64,000 nt of DNA from Pelomonas asaccharophilus_A (GCF_031458115.1 NZ_JAVDXV010000002.1:124001-188000); one strand, 5' to 3'. Positions 16,803 to 26,385 are shown, counted from the first letter of the stretch. Notes: a model not told the origin generated them from the sequence alone. Made by a program: numbers and translations.

Positions 16803-19682
16803 TCAGGGCGTGACGATGAGCAGCGCCGGCTTGTTGGCGGTCGCGTTGCGAGATGCGTACTGCGACCAGCCGTTGCTGCCGTAGTTGGCGGCGGCGTCGA
16901 CCAGCACCGTCACCAGCTTGTCGCCCGACAGCGCGGACACCACCTGCGGCGTCACGTCGATGTCGACATGGCTGCCGGCCGCGACGGTCCAGCTGCCCAG
17001 CGGCGTGGACGCGGCCGGCTTGTTGTTCCAGGTGAGACCCGTCTCGGTCCAGCTGTCGCTGGCGGCCAGGAAGGCCTGGTTGACGATGGTGGTCGGGCCG
17101 GCCGCCGTCATGAACAGGCGCAGCTTGGCGCTGGACACCGCGCCGGTGATGCCGTTCAGGTCGAACTTGACGAAGGACTGGCGGTCGTAGCCGGCGGCCT
17201 CCTTCTTCACGTCCAGCACGGTGGCGGCGCCGAAGTTGCTGTCGGCATGCGTGCCGTTGCGCACATGCGCGTCGGCGGCCGCCGTGACCGAGCTCAGCGT
17301 GCCGAGCTGCAGGCTGGCCTTGAAGGTCTTGCCGGCCGCGGCATTGACGTTGACGCTGAGCTTGATGGTGGGCGCCAGCTGCAGCACCGTCACGCCGGCG
17401 TCCGCCGCGATCAGGCGCGTGGCGGCGCGGTGGATCTCGACGGTGATGCTGCCGGTGTTCAGCTGCGTCGGGTCGGCGATGCCGACGTGCAGCTCGCGGG
17501 CGGCGGTCTCCAGCGTCGTGACCGAGGCCTTCTTGTTGCTGCTGACGAGCGGTGCGCCGGCGTCGTTGACGGTCTTGGCCGCGTCGTTCCAGAAGTTGAC
17601 GCCGACCAGCTTCAGCGCCGCGTCCTTGGCCGCATGGGCGTCGGCCGAGTTCTCCAGGATGGTGATGCTGGGCGCGGCCGCATAGCTGGCCAGCTGCGCC
17701 GCGCTGACGTTGGGCAGCACGACATAGGCATAGCCCGACGCCGTTGGGTTGACGCCGTGCGGCACCGCCAGGCTCAGGTAGTGGCGCGTGATGGCGTCGG
17801 TGCTGCCGCCATCGTCGATCTGCGATTGGCTGCCGGTGCGGGCTTCGCGCTTGCCGTCCAGCGTGGCGGTGAAGGGGAAGTGGTAGCCGATGTCCGCGCC
17901 CGCGACGCTGCCGGCCAGGTGGGCCCAGCTGACGCCGCTGATGCGTTCGGTCCAGCCCAGCGCGGCCGACTTGGCGCTGCCGTTGACGGTCAGCGCATTG
18001 CTGCCCGCCGCGTTGAGCTTGCGGTTCTCGACGACCGTCTCGACGTTGCGGCCGTCAGTCGTCGCGATGCCCGAACCCAGCGCGACGATGCGGTCGCCGA
18101 AGACGAACCAGGACTTCTTGCCCTGCAACGTGGAGCCGGTGCTGCCCGACATCGCGAACTGCATGCCGCTGGACAGGTGCTTGTCGCCCACCGTGCTGCC
18201 GCCGACCCAGCTGTGCGGGTTGGGGTAGCTCTTGAAGCTGACCAGCGTGCCGGCCGAGCCGTCGGTCGTCGTGCCGGGCAGCCGGAACGAGTCCACCGTG
18301 GCCCAGTAGCCGTCGGAGAACTGGGTCTGGTCGGCGTTGTAGAGATAGGTCATGCCGAGGCCGGTGAACCAGCCCTTCTTGTTGTTGCCGTTGCCGTACT
18401 CGAAGGTGGCGATGCGGCTGGACGACAGGCTCAAGCCCCAGGCATAGGTGGGCGCCAGCCGCAGGCCGCGGTCCATGCTGCCGTAGAAGCGTGTGGTGTC
18501 CAGCGGCGCCACCGGCGCGATGGCGCTGTCGGCCATCATGGTCTTGATGCGCACGATGTCGGGCAGGCGCAGCTCGGTGTAGTAGTTCGCGAAGCTGGTG
18601 TCGCGTTGCACCTGGCCCTTGGCGATGCCGCGCAGCAGCGCGGCCTTTTCGGCCGGTGCGCTCTGCGCCAGGAAGGCCAGCGTCGCGACGATGGCGCGGC
18701 CGCCCAGGTGGTCGCTGGTGGCGGGGAAGCTGATGCTGCGGCCGCGCAGCATGTCCATGATGGCGCCCTGGTAGAGGAAGGGCTGGAAGGAGTCGCTGAC
18801 CCAGCGGTAGACGTTGCCGGCGTTGGCGTCGGTGACGGGCCAGCTGGAGCCGTTCAGCAGGTAGAACAGCCGTGCCACACCCGACAGCAGCACCGCGCCG
18901 TAGCTGCCGACATAGGGCACGTTGTAGTGCTGGATGAAGGAGCCGTCGACGTAGAAGCCGTCGCTGCTGGTCACGTACAGGTAGACCTGGCTCATCGCGT
19001 CGCGGCCCTGCGCGATCTTGGCCGACGACTTGCCCAGCACGCCGCGCACGATGACGACCAGCGCCTTGTCCAGCCGGTTGGCGCCGGTGGCCACGACGTT
19101 GTAGAAGGTGTGGACGGTGGGGTCGCCGCAGAAGCGGTCCAGCACGCGGATGTAGCTGGCGCGCTGCGTGGCGCTCAACTGTGCATGCATCAGCACCATG
19201 GTGTCCACCAGCGCCTGCGCCGTGCCGATCTCCCAGTCCCACCAGTTGCCGTAGGGCGTCTTGTTCTCGTGGTAGCGCTGGGCGTACAGCCAATCCAGCC
19301 CGCTGACGACGTCGGCGGCCAGCGCGGCATTACCGTGCAGCGACGAGCCGCTGGTGGAGTAGGCCAGCGCCATCGCGCGCAGCCGCTGGTAGGCGAAGGT
19401 GATGTGGGAGGACGTCGTCGTGGAGGCCGTGTCGTCCCACAGCGTGGTGCGGCCGGCCTCCTTGCGCATGCCGTCCCAGTGCAGCTGGGCGGAGCTGGTG
19501 ATGAAGCTCACTTGCGTGGCCACGTCGGCGTCGGCGGTGTTGACGTTGCCGGCGGTGAGGTGTGTCACCCACTTGCCGCGCAAGTCGTCGTACTCGTCCG
19601 CGCGGGCGGGGCCCGCGGCGCACAGCATGAAGAAGAGGCAGGCCAGCAGCCGCAGCAGCTGCCCTTGCAATCGTGAACTCAT
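16803..19682 (-). CDS. Polysaccharide lyase family 8 with C-terminal DNRLRE-type domain
   Basis: The 959-residue secreted lyase has a signal peptide ending near residue 28 (AGPARADEY). The alpha-toroid holds the family-8 catalytic set: N202 (TGANRLDK), H252 and Y261 (QHYNVPYVGSYG), R313/R315 (LRGRSIS). Central beta-sandwich domains follow, and then at about 790-959 a DNRLRE-type module (DAHVRNGTHADSNFG, FVKFDL, SWTETGLTWNN). I chose the ATG at 19682 because AGGAG lies 8 bases before it; an ATG 24 bases upstream has no such site. PL8 enzymes cleave hyaluronan, chondroitin or xanthan by beta-elimination; the exact substrate cannot be decided from sequence alone. The unsaturated product suits the GH88 gene nearby. 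Confidence 0.93.
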   Translation of the reverse strand: MSSRLQGQLLRLLACLFFMLCAAGPARADEYDDLRGKWVTHLTAGNVNTADADVATQVSFITSSAQLHWDGMRKEAGRTTLWDDTASTTTSSHITFAYQRLRAMALAYSTSGSSLHGNAALAADVVSGLDWLYAQRYHENKTPYGNWWDWEIGTAQALVDTMVLMHAQLSATQRASYIRVLDRFCGDPTVHTFYNVVATGANRLDKALVVIVRGVLGKSSAKIAQGRDAMSQVYLYVTSSDGFYVDGSFIQHYNVPYVGSYGAVLLSGVARLFYLLNGSSWPVTDANAGNVYRWVSDSFQPFLYQGAIMDMLRGRSISFPATSDHLGGRAIVATLAFLAQSAPAEKAALLRGIAKGQVQRDTSFANYYTELRLPDIVRIKTMMADSAIAPVAPLDTTRFYGSMDRGLRLAPTYAWGLSLSSSRIATFEYGNGNNKKGWFTGLGMTYLYNADQTQFSDGYWATVDSFRLPGTTTDGSAGTLVSFKSYPNPHSWVGGSTVGDKHLSSGMQFAMSGSTGSTLQGKKSWFVFGDRIVALGSGIATTDGRNVETVVENRKLNAAGSNALTVNGSAKSAALGWTERISGVSWAHLAGSVAGADIGYHFPFTATLDGKREARTGSQSQIDDGGSTDAITRHYLSLAVPHGVNPTASGYAYVVLPNVSAAQLASYAAAPSITILENSADAHAAKDAALKLVGVNFWNDAAKTVNDAGAPLVSSNKKASVTTLETAARELHVGIADPTQLNTGSITVEIHRAATRLIAADAGVTVLQLAPTIKLSVNVNAAAGKTFKASLQLGTLSSVTAAADAHVRNGTHADSNFGAATVLDVKKEAAGYDRQSFVKFDLNGITGAVSSAKLRLFMTAAGPTTIVNQAFLAASDSWTETGLTWNNKPAASTPLGSWTVAAGSHVDIDVTPQVVSALSGDKLVTVLVDAAANYGSNGWSQYASRNATANKPALLIVTP

Positions 19683-19739
19683 GGCGATGGCTCCTGTCGT
19701 GGACATGGACGGAACGAAGACGACGGGGATCCCGTGGGA

Positions 19740-22586
19740 TCAATATTTGTAGCGAAGGCCCACGTAGACCTGGCGGCCGCTGTTGTAGAGCGCCGTGGTC
19801 TGTTCGGGCAGCGCCGTGCTGGTGGGCACCTTGTTGAAGTAGCGCAGCGTGGGGCTGTTCAGGTTCAGGCCTTCGATGTTCAGCGACAGGCCATCGGTCA
19901 GCTTCATGCCGAAGGACGCGTTCACCGTGCCGCTGGCCGCCGCGTAGCTCTGCTGCGCGCCGTACAGGCCGATGCGGATCTCGCTGCGGTGGGCGTAGGC
20001 GATGCGTGCGTTGAAGCGCTCGTCCTCGTAGTACGCGCCCAGGTTGTAGGTGTGCTTCGCGGCGCCCATGATGGGGTTGCCGTTGGCCTCCTTGGCGTCG
20101 GCGAAGGTGTAGTTCGCGTTGGCGCCGAAGCCGCCCCACAGCGGCTGCTCCCAGCCCAGCTCCACCCCCTTGGACTTGCCGGTCACCGAGATGGGCTGGC
20201 TGACCGTCGTGTCCATGAAGGCGGGCTTGAGCACGCCGGTGACCGGGTCCTTGGCCGCCGTGTTGAACAGGTATTGCACCGAGCTGCCGGCGCCGATCAG
20301 CGAGTCGAAGTCGATGACGAAGACCTGGGCCGACAGCAGCGAGCGCGGCTGGAAGTACCACTCCACGCCCAGGTTGAAGTTCTTCGCGACGACCGGCTCC
20401 AGCTTGGGGTTGCCGCCCGACGCGGTGGACACCGGCGTGGACGCGGGGTTGAACTGGAAGTTGCCGATGGCCGTGCCCAAGGCGCTGTACTCGGGGCGCG
20501 ACATGGTCTTGGCGATGGCCGCGCGCACGGTCAGCTGCTTGCTGACATCGAACACCAGGCTGGCGCTGGGCAGCAGCTCGCTGCCCTGGCTGTCGGTGGT
20601 CATCGTGAAGAAGTTGCCGAAGCGCGAGCCGGTCGTCAGCGTGGCCCCGGCGGGCACGAAGGCCGCACATTCGCTGGCCTGCAGCGCGCTGCCATAGGTG
20701 ATCAGCGTGCCGTCCGCCGCGCGGCTGCCGGCGGCGCCGCAGGACAGGCCGGTGTTGGTCGTCACGCTGGTGCGCGTCTTCACATAGCGCAGGCCCACGT
20801 TGCCGCGCCAGGCGTCGCCGCTGAGCTTGGCCATCAGGTACAGCGCCTGGCTCTTCTCGCCGACACGGAACGGGCCGGACGCAGGGCGGTTGAACACCGG
20901 GTCGTTGCTGAGGTTGGCCTCGCTCCACTGCGCGATGGTGCTGGGCGACAGCGACGGCACATAGCCCGCCAGGCCGCCCGCGCCGTCGCCGAGGCTGGCG
21001 CCGAAGTCCGAGGGCAGCGTCTTGCCGTCCCAGGCGATCTGCGGCAGGCCGCCGTCGACCTGGCCGGTGCCGGCCGCATTCATGGGCCAGCCGGTCTTCA
21101 GCGGGCGGTAGGCCTGGCGCAGGTGGTCGGCACCGCGCCAGCCGAACTTCAGGCTGTTCAGCACGCCGCCGTCGAAGCTCCATTCGCCGTCCAGCTGCGC
21201 GAAGTCCTCGCGATCCACGCTGCTGGCCAGCGTGTGGTTGTGGTCGCTGCGGATGAAGTTCCAGTTGCTGGCCATCAGGCCGTTGGGCAGGCTGATGCGG
21301 GTGGGGCCGGACTCGTCGCCCAGCGTGTACGCCTGCGTCACGCCGCGGAAGCTCATGTAGTGTTCGTAGAAGTCGGCCTTGCCCTCGGCCTTGGTCGTGC
21401 CGGCCAAGCCGTTCACGTTCAGGCTGTCGTTCACCTTGAGCTTGAAGTCGCCGGTGTAGTAGTTGGTCTTCACCGCTGCACCGGGGTTGTAGGTGGCCTG
21501 CAGGTTGTTGCCGTTGTTGGTCGTGTTGGCGAAGGTCGCGCCGGTCAGCACGCCGTTGCTGATGACGGCGCCGGTCGGCACGACCTTGCTGTTCAGGCTG
21601 TTGGCGAAGTCGGTGTTGAAGATCTGGCGGTAGTAGCTCGCGTCCAGCTGCGAGTGGAAGGCCTCGCCGTTCAGCACCAGCGCGTCGCTGGGCTTCCACT
21701 GCACGCCCAGCACGCCGCCGCGGCGCTTGCGCTCCTGCTCGAACAGCTGCGTCGCGACGTTGGTGACGAAGGTGGTGCCCACCGGTACGGCGGCGTTGGC
21801 CTGCGCGGCGGTGGCCACGCCGTAACTGCGCGTCTGGCCGTCGCGGCGCACATGGCGGCGTTCGTCGAAGAACTGGCCCATGACGCCGAAGGTGTTGCTG
21901 GCGTTCTTCCAGTTCAAGAGGGCCGACAGCTGCGGGTCGGTCTTGCCGGCGCGGTCGCTGTAGACGCCTTGCACGCCGACCTCGGCCGTGAACGGCTTCT
22001 TGAAGTCCAGCGGCCGCCTCGTGATGATGTCGATGGAGCCGGCCACGCCGCCCTCGATGTCATCGGCCTGTGCGCTCTTGTGCACGACGACCTGGCTGAC
22101 CAGTTCGGAAGGCAGCAGCAGGAAGCTGACGCTGCGCGCCGAGCCGCTGGTGTTGGGGCCGGCGCCGCCGGCAATCATGTCGCCGTAGTCCCAGTCGGCC
22201 GACGCGACCGAGTGGCCATTCAGCGTGACCAGCGACAGGCTGGCGCTGGTGCCGCGCATGCTGACGCGGTCGTTCTCGTCATAGCCGCCGTTGCCGCCAG
22301 TGCCGGTGGCGGTGTTGATGCCGGGCACGCGCTGCAGCGCGTCGGCCACGTTCTTGTCGGGCATCTTGCCGATGTCCTCGGCGCTGATGACTTCGGTCAC
22401 GCCGTCGGCATAGCGCTTGGCGGCCAGCGACTTGTCCTTGGCGGCGCGGATGCCGGTGACCAGCACGGTCTCCAGCTTGTTGTCGGCATCGGCCGGTGCG
22501 GCCGTCTGCGCCTGGGCGGCGCCCATCAGCAGCGTGAAGGCGGCCAGCGCCGTCGGGCGCAGTCGGGGGCTGGAAGTAGGTTGCAT
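19740..22586 (-). CDS. TonB-dependent receptor (Xanthomonas/Caulobacter carbohydrate type)
   Basis: The 948-residue outer-membrane transporter has a signal peptide to about residue 26. A TonB-box-like LETVLVTGIR is followed by a plug with VISAEDIGKMPDKNVADALQRVPGI, and then a 22-strand barrel ending in VGLRYKY. The plug sequence matches the TonB-Xanth-Caul class, which often imports oligosaccharides. It lies between the GH88 gene (48-base gap) and the PL8 lyase gene, so it is the probable importer of lyase products. Energy would come from a TonB/ExbBD system such as that at 49089-51564. Confidence 0.95.
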   Translation of the reverse strand: MQPTSSPRLRPTALAAFTLLMGAAQAQTAAPADADNKLETVLVTGIRAAKDKSLAAKRYADGVTEVISAEDIGKMPDKNVADALQRVPGINTATGTGGNGGYDENDRVSMRGTSASLSLVTLNGHSVASADWDYGDMIAGGAGPNTSGSARSVSFLLLPSELVSQVVVHKSAQADDIEGGVAGSIDIITRRPLDFKKPFTAEVGVQGVYSDRAGKTDPQLSALLNWKNASNTFGVMGQFFDERRHVRRDGQTRSYGVATAAQANAAVPVGTTFVTNVATQLFEQERKRRGGVLGVQWKPSDALVLNGEAFHSQLDASYYRQIFNTDFANSLNSKVVPTGAVISNGVLTGATFANTTNNGNNLQATYNPGAAVKTNYYTGDFKLKVNDSLNVNGLAGTTKAEGKADFYEHYMSFRGVTQAYTLGDESGPTRISLPNGLMASNWNFIRSDHNHTLASSVDREDFAQLDGEWSFDGGVLNSLKFGWRGADHLRQAYRPLKTGWPMNAAGTGQVDGGLPQIAWDGKTLPSDFGASLGDGAGGLAGYVPSLSPSTIAQWSEANLSNDPVFNRPASGPFRVGEKSQALYLMAKLSGDAWRGNVGLRYVKTRTSVTTNTGLSCGAAGSRAADGTLITYGSALQASECAAFVPAGATLTTGSRFGNFFTMTTDSQGSELLPSASLVFDVSKQLTVRAAIAKTMSRPEYSALGTAIGNFQFNPASTPVSTASGGNPKLEPVVAKNFNLGVEWYFQPRSLLSAQVFVIDFDSLIGAGSSVQYLFNTAAKDPVTGVLKPAFMDTTVSQPISVTGKSKGVELGWEQPLWGGFGANANYTFADAKEANGNPIMGAAKHTYNLGAYYEDERFNARIAYAHRSEIRIGLYGAQQSYAAASGTVNASFGMKLTDGLSLNIEGLNLNSPTLRYFNKVPTSTALPEQTTALYNSGRQVYVGLRYKY

Positions 22587-22634
22587 GGTGGTGGCTCCGA
22601 ATGATGATGGTTATGGGTGGTGCGGCGCTGGCCC

Positions 22635-23789
22635 TCAGCCGCCGGGATGCCAGAAAGGCGCCCAGCCCCGCGCGCTGCGGGCCAGGGCTTCGAGGAAGAA
22701 GAAGTCACCCCACAGGCAGGCCTCGTCGACGCCCAGCGCCTCGGGCTTGCTGTAGACGCTGTGCAGCAGCAGCGCATTGCTGCCGGCGGTGCGCCAGCCG
22801 GCGCAGTGCTGCAGCAGGCCGGTGAGCAGGCGGTCGGCCGCGGCGCTGTAGAAGGCGGCGCGTTCGGCCTGGCCTTCGGCTCGCAGCAGCTGGGCGATCT
22901 CGATGAGGCCGCAGGCCGCGATGGCGCTGGCCGAGCTGTCCCAGGGCTCGCCGGGCACGTCGGCCAGGCTCAGGTCCCAGCAGGCCACGCCGTGTGCGGG
23001 CAGGCCCTGCAGGAAGCGCCGGGCCAGCCGCTCGGCGGTGTCCAGGAAGCCCAGACCCGGCGCGAAGCGGTGGTTCAGCGCAAAGCCGTAAACGCCCCAG
23101 GCCTGGCCGCGCGCCCAGCAGGAATCGTTGGATGCGCCTTGCTGCGTGGTGCCATGGCGCGGCGCGCCGGTGGTGGCGTCGAAATGGAAGGTATGGAAGC
23201 TGGTGTCGTCGCTGCGCACCAGGTATTGCTGCGAACGCAGCGCATGGCTGAGTGCGGCGTCGCGCAGGCTGTCGTCGCCGCGTTCGGCGCTGGCCCAGTG
23301 CAGCAGCGGCAGGTTCAGCAGGCAGTCGATGATGATGCGGCCGCGCTGGGCCGGGTCGTCGAGCTGGCCCCAGGCCTGGATGACGCCTGCGCGCGGCAGG
23401 TAGCGTTTCATCAGCAGGTCGGCCGCGCGCAGCGCCGTGGCGCGGGCGTCCACGCCGCTGCGCCGCGCGGCGACGCAGGAGGGCAGGTAGAGGAAGCCCA
23501 GGTCGTGGTGGTCCAGCAGGTAGTGCGCATCCAGCCGCAGCGCATAGCCGGGCAGCTGCGCGCGCGCCGCTTCGGCGAAGCGGGCCTCGCCGCTCAGCTC
23601 ATGCGCCATCCACAGCAGGCCGGTCCAGAAGCCCGCCGTCCAGCTGCCGTTGGTGCCGTGCGGCACGCCAGGCCAGGCCGACGGCTGGAAGCGGTTGGCC
23701 ACGCTGGTGTCGCCGGGGGAGTGCGCGCCCAGGTCATCCAGGCAGCGCCCCAGCTGCGCACAGGCTTCGCGCAGCGCGGCCTCGAACAC
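22635..23789 (-). CDS. GH88 unsaturated uronyl hydrolase
   Basis: This alpha/alpha-barrel hydrolase removes the 4,5-unsaturated uronic acid left by polysaccharide lyases. Counted from the GTG at 23789 it has 384 residues, with catalytic aspartates D96 (DHHDLGFLYLPS) and D155 (RIIIDCLLNLPLL). The frame is open upstream to an ATG at 23834, but that ATG has no ribosome-binding sequence and its first codons consist of a LacI-type operator. GAGG lies 8 bases before the GTG at 23789, so I prefer that start. It has no signal peptide and is probably cytoplasmic. It is first gene of the lyase/receptor unit. Confidence 0.88.
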   Translation of the reverse strand: MFEAALREACAQLGRCLDDLGAHSPGDTSVANRFQPSAWPGVPHGTNGSWTAGFWTGLLWMAHELSGEARFAEAARAQLPGYALRLDAHYLLDHHDLGFLYLPSCVAARRSGVDARATALRAADLLMKRYLPRAGVIQAWGQLDDPAQRGRIIIDCLLNLPLLHWASAERGDDSLRDAALSHALRSQQYLVRSDDTSFHTFHFDATTGAPRHGTTQQGASNDSCWARGQAWGVYGFALNHRFAPGLGFLDTAERLARRFLQGLPAHGVACWDLSLADVPGEPWDSSASAIAACGLIEIAQLLRAEGQAERAAFYSAAADRLLTGLLQHCAGWRTAGSNALLLHSVYSKPEALGVDEACLWGDFFFLEALARSARGWAPFWHPGG

Positions 23790-23819
23790 GCTGGGTGCCT
23801 CAGAGGTTGTGGTAATTTC

Positions 23820-23833
23820 GGTTAACGTAAACA
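23820..23833 (-). promoter_or_regulatory. LacI-type operator before the GH88-receptor-lyase unit
   Basis: GGTTAACGTAAACA matches 12 of 14 positions of the perfect palindrome before the lacI gene. It lies 31-44 bases upstream of the preferred GH88 start, between a terminator and the gene, as expected for repression of this unit by the local LacI protein. Confidence 0.75.
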
Positions 23834-23840
23834 TATTCGG

Positions 23841-23871
23841 AAAAAGAGACGGCCGCGCCCGTGCACGGCCG
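23841..23871 (-). terminator. Intrinsic terminator after the MFS gene
   Basis: On the minus strand CGGCCG, a 10-base loop and CGGCCG are followed by TCTCTTTTT. It lies 12 bases beyond the MFS stop and just before the operator of the next unit, splitting the locus into two transcripts. Confidence 0.7.
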
Positions 23872-23882
23872 CCAAAGGAGAC

Positions 23883-25259
23883 TCAGGGAGCTTGGTAGCG
23901 GTGGAAGCCGCCCAGCCGGCGCATCTGCGCGAGCAGGGCCACGTAGCACAGCGCGCACAGCAGCGCGAGCGCGCCGCTGGCGATGAAGGTGTGGTGGTAG
24001 TGGCTGCCGGTGGCGTCCAGCCACGCGCCCATGACCGGCGCGACCAGCATGTAGCCGATGGCCGCCAGCAGGTTCATGGCGGAGAAGAATTGCGCGAAGC
24101 GCGCGGCGGGGAACAGGTACTGACCCAGCGCCGCGGTGCCGGTCAGGTAGATGCCCGACACGACGCCGTGCAGCACGAAGGCGATGCCGAACTGCTGCGC
24201 GTCACTCACCCAGAGGCCCGCGGCCAGCATGCACAGCGCATAGGCGCAGATGGATGCGAGGCCCACGCGCAGCGGATGGAAGCGGTCGGCCAGCCAGCCC
24301 ACCGGCAGCGCCAGCACCAGCGAGCAGGCATAGGTGACGGCCAGCGCGTCGCCATAGCCACTCAGGCCCAGGCCCACCTGTTTTGCGTAGAACACGCCGA
24401 AGCTGTTGACGGGGCTGCCGCACACCAGGCCCAGCATCATGGCCAGGAACAGCAGCACGTAGAAGCGGTGGCTGAAGCACTCGCGCAGGTAGCGCCGCGC
24501 GGCGGCGGCGAAGCCGCCTTCCTCAGCCGGCAGCGGCTCCGGCGGCGCGTAGCTGCCCTCGCGCACTCGCCAGCACACCAGCAGGAAGCAGGCGCCATAG
24601 ACCGCCGCGATGCCGGCAAAGATGGCGGTGAAATGCTGCTCGGCATGCCCCAGCACCAGCGACGAGAAGCCGATGCCGGCCAGCAGGCTGGTCGCGCGGA
24701 ACAGGCCGTAGAAGCGGCCGATCAGCGGCTGCGGCACGACGTCGTTGATGAGCCCGCCGAACACGGCATTGGCCGTCACCGAGGCCACCTCGAACAGCGT
24801 CCACGTCAGGCTGAACCAGGCCAACTGGCAGATGCGCTCACCGGGGGACGCGGAGCCCAGCAGGTCGTGCAGCAGCGCGCCCACCGCGGGTGTCGCCGCC
24901 ATGCCCAGCAGGCCTGCGACGATGGGTGGTACGGGCAGCAGCAGGAAGGGGATGCGCCGGCCGTAGCGGCCGCGGTGGCGGTCCGACTTCACGGCGATGA
25001 CCGGCCCCAACAGCATGGCCAGCCCGGCCGGCAGCGAGCCCACGACCAGCGCGATGAAGAAGTCGCTGGCCTGCAGTTGTTTCAGCAGCACCTGGGCCAC
25101 CGGCACGACGGCCCGCTCCTTGATGCTCCACGCGAAGTCGCCCAGCAGCAGCCAGCCGAACAGCACGGCCAGGCCGGTGACGCCATAGACCAGGCTGCCG
25201 CAGCGCCATTGGCGCGGCGCGTCGGGCAGGGCGGTCGCTGTGCTCATGCTGGCATCCAT
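23883..25259 (-). CDS. MFS transporter (sugar/GPH-like)
   Basis: The 458-residue protein has 12 predicted membrane segments and the MFS loop SDRHRGRYGRRIPFLL after TM2-3, with the matching LADRFHPLRVG in the second half. It most resembles glycoside/cation or sucrose-type symporters of the superfamily. It lies directly downstream of lacI with GAGGG about 9 bases before the ATG; a second ATG 12 bases in is possible. It probably carries the di- or oligosaccharides made by the lyase across the inner membrane. Confidence 0.88.
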   Translation of the reverse strand: MDASMSTATALPDAPRQWRCGSLVYGVTGLAVLFGWLLLGDFAWSIKERAVVPVAQVLLKQLQASDFFIALVVGSLPAGLAMLLGPVIAVKSDRHRGRYGRRIPFLLLPVPPIVAGLLGMAATPAVGALLHDLLGSASPGERICQLAWFSLTWTLFEVASVTANAVFGGLINDVVPQPLIGRFYGLFRATSLLAGIGFSSLVLGHAEQHFTAIFAGIAAVYGACFLLVCWRVREGSYAPPEPLPAEEGGFAAAARRYLRECFSHRFYVLLFLAMMLGLVCGSPVNSFGVFYAKQVGLGLSGYGDALAVTYACSLVLALPVGWLADRFHPLRVGLASICAYALCMLAAGLWVSDAQQFGIAFVLHGVVSGIYLTGTAALGQYLFPAARFAQFFSAMNLLAAIGYMLVAPVMGAWLDATGSHYHHTFIASGALALLCALCYVALLAQMRRLGGFHRYQAP

Positions 25260-25271
25260 GCGCGCAAGCCC

Positions 25272-26369
25272 TCAGACGCGCTTGCGTGCCGCGGTGGCGC
25301 GCGGAGCCGGCGCCGGCTTGACCGGCGGCGGCGCCGTCGAGTCGCGGATCACCAGATGGCTCTGCAGCTCGATGCGCATGCCGCGCTGGCTGCCATGCTC
25401 GATGTGCTGCAACAGCAGGCGCACGGCGTTCTCGCCGAGCTGCTCGTAGTCCTGCCGCACGGTCGTCAGCGCGGGGTGGCACTGGGCAGCGGATGGGATG
25501 TCGTCAAAGCCCACCACCGACAGCTGCTCGGGCACGGACAGGCCGGCCACACGTGCGGCGTCCAGCATGCCCTGGGCCATCAGGTCGTTGGCGCAGAACA
25601 CCGCCGTGGGCGGGTCGGCGCGGTCAAGCAAGACCTGGCCCTGTTCGAAGCCCGAGCGCTGGCTGAACTCGCCGTCGACGATGAGCGAAGGATCCGGCTC
25701 GACGCCGGCGGCGGCCAGCGCGGCGAGATAGCCGCGCTCGCGCTCGGCGCTCTGGCCCGAGTAGGACGTGCCGCGCATGAAGGCGACGCGGCGATGGCCC
25801 AGATCCAGCAGGTGCTGGGTGATGCCGTAGGCGCCTTCGTAGTTGTCGGCGCGCACCACCGGCAGGGGGGTGGGGGCGCGCCAGTAGTTGACTAGCACCA
25901 CCGGCAGGCTCAGGCGCTGGAACTGGTCCAGCTGCTCGGCATGCTGGCCCGGCAGGATCAGCAGCAGGCCGTCGCACAGCGTGGAGAACATCGCGCCGAT
26001 GTCGGGCCGCGCCTTGCTGCCCGCGACGGGGGCGATGTCGTACAGGATCAGGTCCAGCCCGGCCTGCTTCACCATGCGGCTGGTGGCGCCGATGATGGCC
26101 GCCACCACCGGCGACTGAAAATCGCTCACCAGCAGGCCCAGCACGCCGGTGCGCCCGCCCTTCATGGCCTTGGCGCCGATGTTGGCCACATAGCCCAGCG
26201 ACTCCGCCACCTGCAGGATCTTGGCGCGCGTGTTCTCGGCGACATAGCCTTTGCCGCTGAGCGCGCGCGACACCGTCATGACCGACACGCCCGCCACGGC
26301 GGCAATGTCGGTGACCGTCACGCGGCCGCTGGCGGGAGCGGTCGGGTCGTCGTCGCGGGGGCTGGACAT
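25272..26369 (-). CDS. LacI-family transcriptional regulator
   Basis: The 365-residue repressor has the N-terminal helix-turn-helix VTVTDIAAVAGVSVMTVSRALSG (residues 17-39) and a hinge, then a periplasmic-binding-protein-like effector domain (GVLGLLVSDFQSP onward). The effector is probably a breakdown product of the locus substrate. The perfect palindrome GGTTAACGTTAACC lies 17 bases upstream of its ATG, pointing to autoregulation, and a near copy precedes the GH88 gene. It shares a transcript with the MFS gene (12-base gap). Confidence 0.95.
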   Translation of the reverse strand: MSSPRDDDPTAPASGRVTVTDIAAVAGVSVMTVSRALSGKGYVAENTRAKILQVAESLGYVANIGAKAMKGGRTGVLGLLVSDFQSPVVAAIIGATSRMVKQAGLDLILYDIAPVAGSKARPDIGAMFSTLCDGLLLILPGQHAEQLDQFQRLSLPVVLVNYWRAPTPLPVVRADNYEGAYGITQHLLDLGHRRVAFMRGTSYSGQSAERERGYLAALAAAGVEPDPSLIVDGEFSQRSGFEQGQVLLDRADPPTAVFCANDLMAQGMLDAARVAGLSVPEQLSVVGFDDIPSAAQCHPALTTVRQDYEQLGENAVRLLLQHIEHGSQRGMRIELQSHLVIRDSTAPPPVKPAPAPRATAARKRV

Positions 26370-26385
26370 GAAGCTGTTATCGAAT

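Noticed and set aside
16968..22604. Two very long plus-strand open frames (about 900 and 956 codons)
   Set aside because: Antisense to the PL8 lyase and TonB-dependent receptor genes. Composition (Ala/Val/Gly/Gln/Arg/His) is typical of high-GC antisense frames.
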